In this document: piece after piece, positions 1 through 9,617 of the stretch
Position numbering within the stretch: position 1 is the first letter of the stretch
How the letters are laid out: each line of letters opens with the position of its first letter
NCBI RefSeq assembly: GCF_007747795.1
Contig: NZ_CP036275.1
Span: 868,001-932,000 of the forward strand
Reading direction: 5' to 3'
From: Maioricimonas rarisocia
GTDB lineage: Bacteria; Planctomycetota; Planctomycetia; Planctomycetales; Planctomycetaceae
DNA: 64,000 nt
Notes under the pieces: generated by a model
What the model was told of the DNA's origin: nothing
What the model saw: the letters and a program-made list of their open reading frames with translations, nothing else
Database searches by the model: none
Made by a program: the position numbers and the translations under genes

Positions 1-59
1 CGTCGTGGCGGGAGGCGTTCCAGGCGAAACGTGTGCGGATCTGAGAAGCTCCGCCTCCG

Positions 60-872
60 TCACCAATGCATCACGTACCCGCCGTCGACGTTGATTGTCT
101 GCCCGGTGATGCTGGCGGCATGTGGCGAGAGCAGGAACAGGATCGTCGCGGCCACTTCTTCGGGTGTCTGCCAGCGCCCCAGGGGGACCAGCTGGCGGAT
201 CTTCTGCTGCCCCCATTCGTCGTAAGAGAGCTGCTGTGACGGTTCCTGCCGCTCGTTCCAGGCCTGCCAGACGGAGCGGTTCAGCGGCGTCTTCACCATG
301 CCGGGGCAGATCGTGTTCACGCGGATGCCGTGCGGGGCGAGATCCCTGGCCAGGCACTGGGCGAAGTTGATGCCGGCTGCCTTCGAGGCACTGTAGGGGG
401 GATCGGTGGGGGAGCCGATCTGGCCGGCGACCGATCCGAGGAACTGCATCGATCCCTGCTTCTGCTGTTGCAGGGCCGGGGCGAACGTGTGCGCGACGTT
501 CACCATCCCGAGGATGTTCACCTCGAGGACGCGGTTCCAGTCAGCCGGGGCAAGGTTGGTGAAGGGCATGCCGAACCTGCCGGAGCCGATCGCCGCACAG
601 TGAACGACGTGGTCGATCTGCCTTCCGTCGTCGAGCAGCCGGTTGCGTGTCTGTTCGAGCTGCGGCAGGTCGGTGACGTCGACGCGGGCGGCGCCGATGT
701 GCTGGTCGGGAAACTGTCCGGCAAGTTCGCTGGCGACCTGGTCGATCGAGGGGGACTGATCGAGCAGGGCGAGGTCGGCTCCTTCGTCGGCGGCGGCCGT
801 GGCAACGGCACGGCCGATTCCGCTGGCGGCACCGGTGATGACGATTGTGCGGCTCTGCAGGTGAAGATCCAT
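60..872 (-). CDS. SDR family NAD(P)-dependent oxidoreductase
   Basis: A 270-residue classical short-chain dehydrogenase/reductase, the usual family length. The Rossmann nucleotide-binding loop TGAASGIG lies at residues 13-20. The catalytic Ser is about 147, followed by Tyr160 and Lys164 in YSASK, and Asn119 completes the tetrad. The usual NNAG is HCAA at 91-94. The C-terminal INVDGGY motif is present. It is expected to be a soluble cytosolic enzyme oxidising an alcohol or reducing a ketone with NAD(P); the substrate cannot be read from sequence. It is divergent from the kinase gene across a 228-bp gap, and no strong Shine-Dalgarno precedes the start. The 59 bases to its right-hand (downstream) side reach the window edge and hold nothing callable. 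Confidence 0.9.
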   Translation of the reverse strand: MDLHLQSRTIVITGAASGIGRAVATAAADEGADLALLDQSPSIDQVASELAGQFPDQHIGAARVDVTDLPQLEQTRNRLLDDGRQIDHVVHCAAIGSGRFGMPFTNLAPADWNRVLEVNILGMVNVAHTFAPALQQQKQGSMQFLGSVAGQIGSPTDPPYSASKAAGINFAQCLARDLAPHGIRVNTICPGMVKTPLNRSVWQAWNERQEPSQQLSYDEWGQQKIRQLVPLGRWQTPEEVAATILFLLSPHAASITGQTINVDGGYVMHW

Positions 873-1100
873 GGGCTATCGTTCATGAGAGGAATGGTCG
901 TCGACCGGCCATCATGGAGAGGATCTTCTGGTTGTGCAACGGGCGTTCGGGCCGTGACGGATTCGAGGAATGTTGCGTTAACCGTTGGTTGAATGCCGAT
1001 TTACCTTCCGCGAGTGAGCCGTAGAATTCGGGAAGGTGCTCGGCCGGTGTGTTACGATTGAGGTGGTACCGGTTTACAGAAACGCGTCACGACTGCATTT

Positions 1101-2600
1101 ATGACGTCACGATCTGAATCATCGAAGTCCTCCCGCTGGATCTGGCCGTTCGAGCTGCAGGAGCAGATCGGCGAAGGCGGTATGGGGCAAGTCTATCGGG
1201 CCCGCTATGTCCCACGGGACATCGAGGTGGCGCTGAAGATGCTGCCGGAGGACGTCACCGATGCCACCGCGCTGGCCCGCTTCGAGCGCGAGATGGAGGT
1301 GCTCAAGACGCTCAAGCACCCGAACATCGTTCGCTGCTTTGGAGGCGTGTGCGAAGACAAGCAGCGGTTCTACGCGATGGAGCTGGTTCCGGGCGGCTCG
1401 CTGGACGACATCCTCAAGGCGAAGAAGCGACTCTCCTGGGAGCTGGTGATCGAGTACGCGCAGCAGATGTGTGCCGGGCTCGAATGCTCACACGCGAGGG
1501 GAGTTGTTCATCGGGACGTCAAGCCGGGCAACTTCCTGATCGGCAAGGACGGCAAGCTGAAGCTGAGCGACTTCGGTCTGGCGAGTGTGGCGGCCAGTCG
1601 CCGCATCACGGCGGCGGGCAAGACGGCCGGGACGTTCCTGTACATGGCTCCCGAACAGATCCGCGGAGAAGCGGTCACGCCGCAGACCGATCTGTACGCT
1701 TTGGGGTGCGTGCTGTTCGAGTTGCTGACGGGGCGTCCTCCGTTTGTCGGTGCGACTGCTGCGGCAACGCTCCACATGCACTGCAAGCAGGAGCCACCGC
1801 GAATCACCGAGACCGCTCTGGAATGCCCGGCGACGCTCGAGTCGCTGGTGATGCGGCTGCTGGCGAAGAAGCCGGCCGATCGACCGGCCTCGGCAGCCGA
1901 GGTGGCGCAGGAGCTGCGGGGTGTTTCCCAGACCGTGACGGTCGTTACACCGACGCGGAAAGGAAGCGGAAGCGGCAGGACGGTCAGCAATCGTCCACTG
2001 ACACTCGATGACGACGAGGATGATTCGGATGGAACGGTCGAGTCGATCCCCGCGCCGGCGACAGGGGGCGGGTCGCTCTGGCTGACGATCGCCGCATTTG
2101 TGTTCGCCGGGGCAATGCTGTTGTTTGCGACGTCGTTGCTGGACGACCGGGAACGGGCCGACCGGTTCGAGGCGGCATGGCTGCAGGCCCTCAACAGCGT
2201 GGAACTGCCGGTCCGCAAGCAGGCCCTCCATGCTCTGAGCGGAGCGGGGGGCCTGAGCGAAACCGGCATGCAGGCGCTCGTCGAGTCGCTGGACGACACG
2301 AATCCCGACATTCGAGAGGCGGCCGCGTATGCTTTGGGAAACACCGGCGCTGCAGCGCGGACTTACTCGGCACGACTGCTTAAAATCCAGAAGAGCGACC
2401 CGATCCCGCAGGTTCGCCTGGCCGCCGAGGAGGCCCTCGAGCGGATCAGATCGGCACCGGACGAAGGATTCTCGGCATTCTCGCTGGCGCTGGGACTGCT
2501 GCTGGCGGGGGGAATTGGTGGCGGCGCATACGTCTACACGCAGCGGAAGTCCTTGACCGCGAACACTCCACACAGGCGGGCCGTGCAAACTTCCCGATGA
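1101..2600 (+). CDS. Serine/threonine protein kinase with HEAT-repeat segment and two membrane helices
   Basis: A 499-residue Hanks-type kinase. The Gly-rich loop GEGGMGQV is at 24-31, the ATP-anchoring Lys is Lys46, the catalytic loop HRDVKPGN is at 137-144, DFG at 157-159 and APEQ at 183-186, so all key residues are present. After an acidic linker (about 300-315) comes a membrane helix (about 327-346). Two HEAT/PBS-lyase-like helical repeats follow (about 365-450), then a second hydrophobic segment (about 459-479) near the C-terminus. With the kinase domain cytosolic, the two helices would put the HEAT part in the periplasm. The stop codon overlaps the start of hspQ (ATGA), so the two are probably translationally coupled. 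Substrate unknown. Confidence 0.9.
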   Translation: MTSRSESSKSSRWIWPFELQEQIGEGGMGQVYRARYVPRDIEVALKMLPEDVTDATALARFEREMEVLKTLKHPNIVRCFGGVCEDKQRFYAMELVPGGSLDDILKAKKRLSWELVIEYAQQMCAGLECSHARGVVHRDVKPGNFLIGKDGKLKLSDFGLASVAASRRITAAGKTAGTFLYMAPEQIRGEAVTPQTDLYALGCVLFELLTGRPPFVGATAAATLHMHCKQEPPRITETALECPATLESLVMRLLAKKPADRPASAAEVAQELRGVSQTVTVVTPTRKGSGSGRTVSNRPLTLDDDEDDSDGTVESIPAPATGGGSLWLTIAAFVFAGAMLLFATSLLDDRERADRFEAAWLQALNSVELPVRKQALHALSGAGGLSETGMQALVESLDDTNPDIREAAAYALGNTGAAARTYSARLLKIQKSDPIPQVRLAAEEALERIRSAPDEGFSAFSLALGLLLAGGIGGGAYVYTQRKSLTANTPHRRAVQTSR

Positions 2601-2956
2601 TCGATATCAATCAGCAGTTTCCGGAACTGGAGCCGGCCAGACGCGAACCGGTCTATGATCCAGGCGACGTGATCGTGCATCGCCGATACGGCTATCGGGG
2701 CGTCGTCGTGGCGGTCGATCCGTACTGTCAGGCTGACCCGGGCTGGTATCTCTCGAACAAGACCCAGCCGGACCGCAATCAGCCGTGGTACCACGTGCTC
2801 GTGCACGATGCCTCGCATACGACCTATGTCGCCGAGGAGAACCTGCTGCCGGACGATTCCAGTCTGCCAGTGCGTCACCCCTGGTTGCGTCGCTACTTCT
2901 CCGATTACGACGGCCACCACTACGTCCGCAACGACACGCCGTTCATGCTCGAGTAG
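2597..2956 (+). CDS. hspQ: Heat shock protein HspQ (hemimethylated DNA-binding/YccV-like domain)
   Basis: 119 residues. The core HRRYGYRGVVVAVDP (about 28-42) and the later block PWYHVLVHDASHTTYVAEENL (split here as 63-72 and 72-83) are the hallmark of the HspQ/YccV family. Family members act in stress responses and as modulators of ATP-dependent proteolysis in enterobacteria; whether that role applies here is inference. The ATG sits inside the stop of the upstream kinase (4-bp ATGA overlap), so it should be expressed with it. The C-terminal extension after residue 90 (HPWLRRYFSDYDGHHYVRN) is typical of longer versions. It is convergent with the HD-domain gene 35 bp downstream. Confidence 0.85.
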   Translation: MIDINQQFPELEPARREPVYDPGDVIVHRRYGYRGVVVAVDPYCQADPGWYLSNKTQPDRNQPWYHVLVHDASHTTYVAEENLLPDDSSLPVRHPWLRRYFSDYDGHHYVRNDTPFMLE

Positions 2957-2991
2957 TGGAACAGCCTGCGGACGCTGCTGCGCCCGGGGCG

Positions 2992-3564
2992 TTAGTTGCC
3001 TTCCTCGTCGGGAACCAGCGCCAGGTCCTCTTCGATCGTCTGCATTGCGGCGATGACGAAGGCAACGTGTTCGCTGAAGTCGACGCCCAGATCCTCGGCA
3101 CCACGGGTGAGGTCATCCCGCTTGATGGCGGCGGCGAACGACGCCTGCTTCATCTTCTTGCGAACGCTCCTGGGCGTCAGTCCCCGCAGACGGCCCGGCC
3201 GGACCAGTGCGCAGGCGGTGATCATCCCGCTCAGCTCGTCGCAGGCGTACAGGGCCTTGTCCATCAGCGAGACGCGGGGGCAGTCTTCGAGGTAGTCGGC
3301 ATGCGACTTGATGGCGTAGATGACGTCGTCGGGATAGCCCCGTTCTTTGAGGATGGCGGCCCCCTTGAGTGGGTGGTCGGGCGGATCGGGCCAGCGTTCG
3401 TAGTCGAAGTCATGCAGCAGTCCGACCGTGCCCCATTTCTCTTCGTCTTCGCCGTAGTGACGGGCATAGGCCCGCATGGCGACTTCGACGGCGAGCATGT
3501 GCCGGATGAGACTCTCGCTTTGCGTGTACTCGCGCAGCAGCGCCAGGTCCTCCTCGCGCGACAT
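2992..3564 (-). CDS. HD-domain metal-dependent phosphohydrolase
   Basis: About 190 residues from the chosen start MSREEDL. The HD signature is visible: His22, the His51-Asp52 pair (LLHDFDY), His64 and His88, which together would bind one or two divalent metals. Family members hydrolyse phosphate esters such as nucleotides; the substrate here is unknown. The C-terminal part (SVRKKMKQASFAAAIKR onward) is typical of the short single-domain HDIG-type proteins. The start at 3564 is preferred over upstream ATGs because AGGA lies 5 bases before it on the minus strand. Likely cytosolic, monocistronic and convergent with hspQ. Confidence 0.8.
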   Translation of the reverse strand: MSREEDLALLREYTQSESLIRHMLAVEVAMRAYARHYGEDEEKWGTVGLLHDFDYERWPDPPDHPLKGAAILKERGYPDDVIYAIKSHADYLEDCPRVSLMDKALYACDELSGMITACALVRPGRLRGLTPRSVRKKMKQASFAAAIKRDDLTRGAEDLGVDFSEHVAFVIAAMQTIEEDLALVPDEEGN

Positions 3565-3674
3565 GCCGTTCCTTTCCATGATTGCTGGGAACAAACGAGC
3601 AACGCGACCTGGCCGCATGGGCGCCCGGGCCGCGTTGTCGAATCGGGAAAACTTCAGGTCAGGCCCGCGCGTGA

Positions 3675-4235
3675 TTACTTCTGCAGCTTGTCGACGGCTG
3701 CAAGGACTTCATCGGCCGCGGCGCGACCGCCGTGCGTCTGGCTGACCTTTGCATAGCGGATCGTGTTGTCCGGCCCGACGACGAACGTCGACGGATAGGC
3801 CGTTTCGTTCGGGGCGACCCACCGCAGGCCGTACTGCGTCGTCAGCTTGTAATCGGGGTCGAGCAGCATCGTGACGTTCTTCGGAAACTTCGTGCTGCCG
3901 ACGAACTCCTCAGCGTGCGCTTTCAGGCCCTCTTTCGGTCCGGGGTAAACCATCAGCACGCGAGCCCCTGCCTTGTGGAACTCATCGGCATGCTTGAGGA
4001 AGTCTCCCATCTGCCTCTGGCAGGCGGGGCACTGGTAGCCGGGCCAGCCCCGCAGCATGATCAGAACGACGGGGCCCTTTTCCGTCATGTCGGCGAAGTG
4101 GACACTTTCGCCATTGAGTGAAGAGAGCGTGAAGTCGCCCGCTTTCTCACCCACTTTCGGCGCGGCCAGGTCGTCTGCCAGAGCAGGGCCCGCCACCGCC
4201 AGACACATCGCCGAAATCCAGGTCATCATCCGCAT
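3675..4235 (-). CDS. Exported peroxiredoxin/thioredoxin-fold protein (AhpC/TSA family)
   Basis: 186 residues from MRMMTW, with AAGGAG about 10 bases upstream; an upstream extension of the frame has no support. A signal peptide covers about residues 1-21 (cleavage near ALADD). The thioredoxin-like fold carries a redox motif GYQCPAC with Cys69 and Cys72. This CxxC arrangement is the form seen in bacterioferritin-comigratory/redoxin relatives rather than the classical PxxxTxxC of typical 2-Cys peroxiredoxins. It probably detoxifies peroxides or relays thiol redox in the periplasm. Divergent from the membrane glycosyltransferase-like gene with 111 bp between. Confidence 0.82.
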   Translation of the reverse strand: MRMMTWISAMCLAVAGPALADDLAAPKVGEKAGDFTLSSLNGESVHFADMTEKGPVVLIMLRGWPGYQCPACQRQMGDFLKHADEFHKAGARVLMVYPGPKEGLKAHAEEFVGSTKFPKNVTMLLDPDYKLTTQYGLRWVAPNETAYPSTFVVGPDNTIRYAKVSQTHGGRAAADEVLAAVDKLQK

Positions 4236-4346
4236 CAGATCCGATCTCCTTCGCTGTGTGCTTCCCGCGTGGTCTTCGTCTGATATGCTCCGTGTGTCCG
4301 TCCCGAAACGCAAGTCGAACACGTTTGCCGAATCGACATCGCAGCC

Positions 4347-6701
4347 ATGCCGTCCGCTGACCGACCGAAACATTCTTCACGGCCCGCGGCGATACTGGCA
4401 GCAGGAGGTCTGCTGTGGCTGCTACTGTTCGGCACGGCATTCTACGCAGCACGGCTGCCCAATAACCCGGATTTCACACGACTGGATGTCTGGGGAGCCG
4501 TTCCCGAACTGCTTCTGGACAACATCGCTCCGCTGCCGGACGAGAATGCCCCTCCCTCCGGCTGGCAGTACTTTCCCCAGCGGCTCGACCTGATGCTGGT
4601 GGCGGGAGCAATCCTGCTGGGGGCAACGGCGCTGGGGCATCTGCTGCTGCGGTTGATCGGTGCGGCTCGTCTGCTGCGACCGCTCGAGCGATTTGTGCTG
4701 GCGGCGGCACTAGGGCTCTCCGCCTGGTCGCTGGTGACGCTGCTGAGCGGACTGGCCGGACTACTCGGGCAAGGCTGGTTCGCGCTCGTGCTGTCCGGCT
4801 CGATCGTCGGTGAAGCGGTGATGCTGTGGCGCGACCACTCCAGCCAATGTGAATCGAAAGGGAATTCGCTACTGCAGCAGCGATTCCTTACGGAGGGGAC
4901 GCTGGGGCCGACGGCTATTCTGGTGGTGACGCCGTTTGTCCTGGCGATGCTGCTCGGGGCGATGCTTCCTTCGACGGACTTCGATGTGAAGGAGTACCAC
5001 ATCGAGGGGCCGAAGGAGCACTTTCTGGCCGGGCGGATCTCCTTCCTGCCGCACAACGTCTACACAAGCTTCCCGTTTCTCACGGAGATGCTGACGCTCT
5101 CGTCGATGGTGCTGCGGGGAGACTGGGACCGCGGGGCGCAGGTGGGGAAGGTCGTGCTGATGGCGTTCGCTCCCCTGACGGGACTCGGAGTCTATGCCGC
5201 GGGCTGCCGGTGGTTGAGCAGAACCGCCGGTCTGTTCGCGGCTGTGCTGCTGCTGACGACGCCGTGGGTGTACCGCATCTCGATCATTGCGTACGCCGAA
5301 GGGGGGCTGGCGTTCTACCTGTTTGCCTCGTGGTGGACGACCTGCTTGGCATCGACGGTGGATGTCGCCGAAGAGCGAGACCGCTGGCGACTGTATCTGC
5401 TTGCCGGGCTGATGGCGGGAAGCGCGGCTGCCTGCAAGTACCCGGCGGTGCTGACGGTGGTGATCCCGATGGGAGTCGTCATGCTCTGGCTGGGCTGGCG
5501 ACGATCGGCCTCCGAAACGGGGCGGGCCGTTCGCGGTCTGCTGTCACCGGCGGTTCTCTACTCGGTGGGAGTGTTCATTGCCTTCGGGCCGTGGCTGCTG
5601 AAGAACCTGGCCGAGACAGGCAATCCGGTCTACCCGCTGCTGTATTCGGTCTTTGGTGGAGCGGACTGGAACGCCGAGCTGAATGCCAAATGGGCCGCCG
5701 GTCACAGTGCACCGTGGCACGTCTTCGCGGCGGGGCCGGTGGCGATCGTGAAGGATCTGTGGGGACGGTTGCTGGACGTCGTCATCTGGAGCGACTGGCA
5801 GAGCGTGCTGTTGTTCGGCCTTGCGCCACTGGCCTTCTGGTATGGACGGGTCAGTCATCCACCGGGAGCAGAGCGGTCGCGGCGAGTGCTGCTGGGACTG
5901 GCTCTCTACGCGGCGTGGCTGTTTCTCACCTGGTGGGGCGCCACGCATCGAATTGACCGCTTCTGGGTGCCGATGCTGCCGATTGTCGCTCTGCTGGGCT
6001 CAGCCGGTCTGGCTGCACTGGTCGATGCGGCGGTCGCGCTGCCGGTGCGCCTGAGCCAGGTCGTACGGTCTCTGCTGGGCTTGTTTATCCTGGCGTCGGT
6101 GGCGTTTAACCTGGCGTTCGTCACCTCGCCGCTGTCGGGGTACAACGCGTACCTGATCGATCAGGACGTGGCCCGTCAGCAGGCAACAACACCAAGCATC
6201 GCGATGCTCAATGCACTGCCTCTGGAGGAGGGGGAGCATGTTCTGCTGGTCGGCGAAGCGCAGGTGTTCGATGCCCGCGTACCGGTGATCTATAATACGG
6301 TCTTCGACCGCTCGATCTTCGAGGAGTGGTTCGGAGAGGACGGGGAGGACGTGCCATCAGCAGAACGTCCCCTCAGGCCGGCCGACGAGATACTGGGGAC
6401 GCTGCGTGAACACGAAGTGAAATACGTCTTCGTCAACTGGGACGAAGTTCTCCGTTACCGCACGACGTATGGCTACACCGACTTCGTGCATCCGCAGCGG
6501 ATCATCGACCTGCAGCGGCAAGGCGTGCTGCGGGCGGTGCAGGACCCGGCCGGCATGTGGATGGGCGTGCCGCTCGAGCAGATGTCCGAATCGAAACGCC
6601 GCGAACTGGAAGTGTGGGGGCCGGAACTGATCGCAGGGGAGGGGCCTGGGGCCCGCGTGCCGCTGTATCAGCTCTTCGAGGTCGCTGCCGCCGCGGAGTA
6701 A
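4347..6701 (+). CDS. Multi-spanning membrane protein, ArnT/PMT-like glycosyltransferase (GT-C fold)
   Basis: 784 residues with roughly 12 hydrophobic helices spread over residues 15-600 and a soluble C-terminal region of about 180 residues. An acidic loop after the early helices has DFDVKEYH at 211-218, matching the position and character of the catalytic Asp-containing first periplasmic loop of GT-C enzymes that use polyprenyl-phosphate sugars. Later segments with Trp/Pro-rich loops (KNLAETGNPVYPL) also fit the dolichyl-phosphate-mannose-mannosyltransferase-like clan. Donor and acceptor are unknown. It ends 9 bp from the convergent AAA ATPase gene. Confidence 0.7.
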   Translation: MPSADRPKHSSRPAAILAAGGLLWLLLFGTAFYAARLPNNPDFTRLDVWGAVPELLLDNIAPLPDENAPPSGWQYFPQRLDLMLVAGAILLGATALGHLLLRLIGAARLLRPLERFVLAAALGLSAWSLVTLLSGLAGLLGQGWFALVLSGSIVGEAVMLWRDHSSQCESKGNSLLQQRFLTEGTLGPTAILVVTPFVLAMLLGAMLPSTDFDVKEYHIEGPKEHFLAGRISFLPHNVYTSFPFLTEMLTLSSMVLRGDWDRGAQVGKVVLMAFAPLTGLGVYAAGCRWLSRTAGLFAAVLLLTTPWVYRISIIAYAEGGLAFYLFASWWTTCLASTVDVAEERDRWRLYLLAGLMAGSAAACKYPAVLTVVIPMGVVMLWLGWRRSASETGRAVRGLLSPAVLYSVGVFIAFGPWLLKNLAETGNPVYPLLYSVFGGADWNAELNAKWAAGHSAPWHVFAAGPVAIVKDLWGRLLDVVIWSDWQSVLLFGLAPLAFWYGRVSHPPGAERSRRVLLGLALYAAWLFLTWWGATHRIDRFWVPMLPIVALLGSAGLAALVDAAVALPVRLSQVVRSLLGLFILASVAFNLAFVTSPLSGYNAYLIDQDVARQQATTPSIAMLNALPLEEGEHVLLVGEAQVFDARVPVIYNTVFDRSIFEEWFGEDGEDVPSAERPLRPADEILGTLREHEVKYVFVNWDEVLRYRTTYGYTDFVHPQRIIDLQRQGVLRAVQDPAGMWMGVPLEQMSESKRRELEVWGPELIAGEGPGARVPLYQLFEVAAAAE

Positions 6702-6710
6702 ACGACCGCG

Positions 6711-7679
6711 TTACATCATCTCGTCGTCGTCTTCCTCATCTTCGTCGTCCAGTTCGTCCGGATGCAGCGGACTGCTCGGGTCGAAGAAGAAGTCGGCCAG
6801 TCCCATCGGGACGGCATTGCCGCCGAGCGACTGCCGCTTGCGGTTGGCGAGCGACTCGAGGTCGAGCGCTTCGTCGCCGAGGCAGCGCTCGAGGGCTTCC
6901 CGCCATGCGTCGTCCTTGCCCAGGGGGTGTTCCGGCTCGGAGGCAAGCCGCTTTATGGCGTAACGCAGCACGTTGATGCCGTCGCGGGTCGAGAAGTCCA
7001 GCTTCAGTTCGTGCGACTGCTGCAGGAACTCGACGGTGAGATTGAGCATCTCGGCTTCGGCGAACGGCAGATGATACTGCAGAATCGCCATCTCGTCCTG
7101 CCGGTTGGGGTAGCCGAGCGTCAGCGTCGGCTGCAGGCGGCTGAGGATGTAGTCGGGGATCTCGAACGTCGAGTCGTCCTCGTTCATCGTGACGGCGCAA
7201 CGGAAATCGTCGTGGGCCTTGATGGTGATGCCGGCGACGATCGACTCGACATAGCGGCGGTAGTCGAGCAGCGGGGCCAGGCTGGCCCACGACTTCTCGT
7301 TCATCCGGTTGCCTTCGTCGAGCACGCAGATCCCGCCCCGGATCATCGCGGTCACCAGCGGCGACGCCTGGTACTGAATCTTTCCGCTGTCGGCCAGGAC
7401 GGGGGTAACCAGCAGGTCTTCCGGCCGGGTGTCGGCGGTGCACTGGAAGATGTACAGCTCCTGATCGCGGGCGCGGGCACCCGCCATGCCGAGCGTCGTC
7501 TTGCCGATTCCGGGGGCTCCCACCAGCCGGGGTGTGAGTGGCAGGTCCTTCTCGTCGACGACGAGCCAGCAGGCGAGCAGTTGCTTGAGGATCTCGCGCT
7601 GGCCGATCCATTCGCCGGGCGACTGATCGGGATGGCCGAGGTGCAGTCGGATGCCGTCGATGTCGACATGGTCTTGCAT
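6711..7679 (-). CDS. MoxR-type AAA+ ATPase
   Basis: 322 residues. Walker A GAPGIGKT is at 54-61, Walker B CVLDEGNR at 118-125, a sensor-1-like segment CAVTMNED at about 161-168, and an arginine-finger candidate LSRLQPT near 181. These fit the MoxR/CbbQ branch of AAA+ proteins, which act as chaperones with VWA-domain partners. No VWA gene is next to it. The last about 15 residues are almost all Asp/Glu ([11 protein letters not shown]), an acidic tail not required for ATPase activity. It lies downstream of ilvB on the same strand, but a strong terminator stands between them. Confidence 0.82.
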   Translation of the reverse strand: MQDHVDIDGIRLHLGHPDQSPGEWIGQREILKQLLACWLVVDEKDLPLTPRLVGAPGIGKTTLGMAGARARDQELYIFQCTADTRPEDLLVTPVLADSGKIQYQASPLVTAMIRGGICVLDEGNRMNEKSWASLAPLLDYRRYVESIVAGITIKAHDDFRCAVTMNEDDSTFEIPDYILSRLQPTLTLGYPNRQDEMAILQYHLPFAEAEMLNLTVEFLQQSHELKLDFSTRDGINVLRYAIKRLASEPEHPLGKDDAWREALERCLGDEALDLESLANRKRQSLGGNAVPMGLADFFFDPSSPLHPDELDDEDEEDDDEMM

Positions 7680-7711
7680 GGGCCTGTGTGCTCCCTCCGG
7701 TCCTCAATAAT

Positions 7712-7756
7712 GCAGAAAAGCCAACTGCGAATCTCGGTGAGGCATTCGCAGTTGGC
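7712..7756 (-). terminator. Intrinsic terminator after ilvB
   Basis: A perfect 13-bp inverted repeat (arms 7720-7732 and 7744-7756, arm sequence GCCAACTGCGAAT) with an 11-nt loop is followed, reading the minus strand, by TTTTCT. On the plus strand there is no T run, so it acts for minus-strand transcription and ends ilvB before the AAA ATPase gene. Confidence 0.8.
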
Positions 7757-7799
7757 GTTGTAAACAGGACGGCGTGATCGCCGAATACGGCGAGGCAGT

Positions 7800-9617
7800 C
7801 TACTCGATGATAATGTCGCGGACGGTCGCGCCGCCGGGGATCATCGGCAGCACGTGCTCCTGGTAAGGGCAGATCACGTCGAGCAGGTACGGTCCATCGT
7901 GTTCGATCATCTCGTTGATCGCGTCGATGTAGTCCGACTTGCGGCGGACGTGGCGGGCCTTGATGCCGAAGCCCTGGGCGATCTTCACGAAGTCGGGGTA
8001 AGTTTCTTCGTAGATCTCGCCGTCCCCTTCGCCAAGCCACTCCGGATGGTCGACCGGGCCGAGATAAGTGTGGGCCCGTTTGCCTTCCATGAAGCGGTCT
8101 TCCCACTGCACAACCATACCCAGGTGCTGGTTGTTGAGCAGCAGGATCTTGACCGGCAGCTTCTCGCAGTGCAGGGTTGCCAGTTCCTGGATGTTCATCA
8201 GGATCGAGCCGTCACCATCGATGTCGATGACCAGCGAATCCTTGTGGATCGCCTGCACGCCCATCGCGGCAGGAAGGCCGAAGCCCATCGTTCCCAGGCC
8301 GGAGCTGCTGAGCCAGCGGCGGGGCTTGGAGAACTTGAACCACTGGGCGGCGAACATCTGGTGCTGACCGACGCCCACGGCAACGTAAGGATCCCGTTCC
8401 TTCGTCTGCCGCCAGAGTTCTTCGATGGCGTACTGGGGCAGGATGGCATCGCCGGCATCACCGTACTTGAGCGGGTACCGCTCGCGCCACTCGTTGACCT
8501 GATCCCACCACTCCGAGATCTCGGGAGCGTCGTCTTCGGTGAACTGGGAATTGAGCTGGTCGAGGAAGACCTTCACGTCGGCGACGATCGGGATGTGGGC
8601 TTCCTTGTTCTTGTGCAGCTCGGAGGGATCGATGTCGACGTGCACGATCTTGCCGTGCCGGGCGAACTCTTCGAGCTTGCCGGTCACGCGATCGTCAAAC
8701 CGCACGCCGAGGGCGAGCAGCAGGTCGGCCTCGTTGATCGCGTAGTTCGCGTAGACCGTCCCGTGCATCCCCAGCATGTGCAGCGACTGCGGATCGTCGC
8801 CGGGGAAGGCTCCCAGACCCATCACGGTCGTGGTGACCGGGATGTTCGACGCGCGGGCGAACTTGATGAGTTCTTCGGAGGCATCCGAGTTGACCACGCC
8901 GCCACCGACGTACAGGATCGGCCGCTTCGAGCGACGGATCGCGGCGATGACCTGCGAGATCTGCTCGGGAGCGACCACACGCAGCTCGGGGTGGTAGCCG
9001 GGCAGATGCATCGGCGGGTCGTAGTCGATCTCCCCTTCCAGCGTGGAGAGCTGGATGTTCTTCGGGAAGTCGATGAGCACCGGGCCGGGCCGGCCGGTTT
9101 TTGCCACGAAGAACGCTTCCTTGACGATCCGCGGGATGCTGCGAAGCGTCTCCTGGATCGACTCGTGGCTGTTCGGGTCTTCGGCGGTGATCAGGTAATG
9201 GTGCTTGGTGATCTGCTGGCAGACCGACACGATCGGCGTTTCCTGGAACGCGTCGGAGCCGATCACCTGCTGCGGCACCTGGCCGGTGATCGCGACCATC
9301 GGGATGCTGTCGAGCTTGGCGTCGGCGATCGCCGTCACCAGGTTCGTCGCACCGGGACCGCTGGTGGCGGTGCAGACGCCGACCTCGTCGGAGGTGCGGG
9401 AGACCCCCTGGGCGGCGAATCCGCCTCCCTGCTCGTGACGGGGAAGAATCGTGCGAATCTTCTCCCGCGAGCGGCGCAGTGCCTGGTGAAGAGGCATGCT
9501 GGCTCCGCCCGGGTAGGCGAATACGTGGCTGACCCCCTGACGCGCGAGCGATTCGACAAGGATGTCGGCACCATTCAGGACGGTCGTTTGACTCTGCGGT
9601 TCACTTGCGGTCGCCAC
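7800..9617 (-). CDS. ilvB: Acetolactate synthase large subunit
   Basis: 605 residues, the family length, catalysing condensation of two pyruvates (or pyruvate with 2-oxobutyrate) in branched-chain amino acid synthesis with thiamine diphosphate, Mg2+ and FAD. The catalytic Glu is Glu62 in RHEQGGG. The ThDP/Mg site is GDGS at 468-471 with LLLNNQ ending near 497. FAD-binding and central domains are present. The start is a GTG at 9617, chosen because GAAGAGGG sits about 5 bases upstream and the family N-terminus begins just after it. The frame stays open to 9944, but that extension has no ilvB similarity. No small subunit (ilvN) gene follows. Confidence 0.95.
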   Translation of the reverse strand: MATASEPQSQTTVLNGADILVESLARQGVSHVFAYPGGASMPLHQALRRSREKIRTILPRHEQGGGFAAQGVSRTSDEVGVCTATSGPGATNLVTAIADAKLDSIPMVAITGQVPQQVIGSDAFQETPIVSVCQQITKHHYLITAEDPNSHESIQETLRSIPRIVKEAFFVAKTGRPGPVLIDFPKNIQLSTLEGEIDYDPPMHLPGYHPELRVVAPEQISQVIAAIRRSKRPILYVGGGVVNSDASEELIKFARASNIPVTTTVMGLGAFPGDDPQSLHMLGMHGTVYANYAINEADLLLALGVRFDDRVTGKLEEFARHGKIVHVDIDPSELHKNKEAHIPIVADVKVFLDQLNSQFTEDDAPEISEWWDQVNEWRERYPLKYGDAGDAILPQYAIEELWRQTKERDPYVAVGVGQHQMFAAQWFKFSKPRRWLSSSGLGTMGFGLPAAMGVQAIHKDSLVIDIDGDGSILMNIQELATLHCEKLPVKILLLNNQHLGMVVQWEDRFMEGKRAHTYLGPVDHPEWLGEGDGEIYEETYPDFVKIAQGFGIKARHVRRKSDYIDAINEMIEHDGPYLLDVICPYQEHVLPMIPGGATVRDIIIE

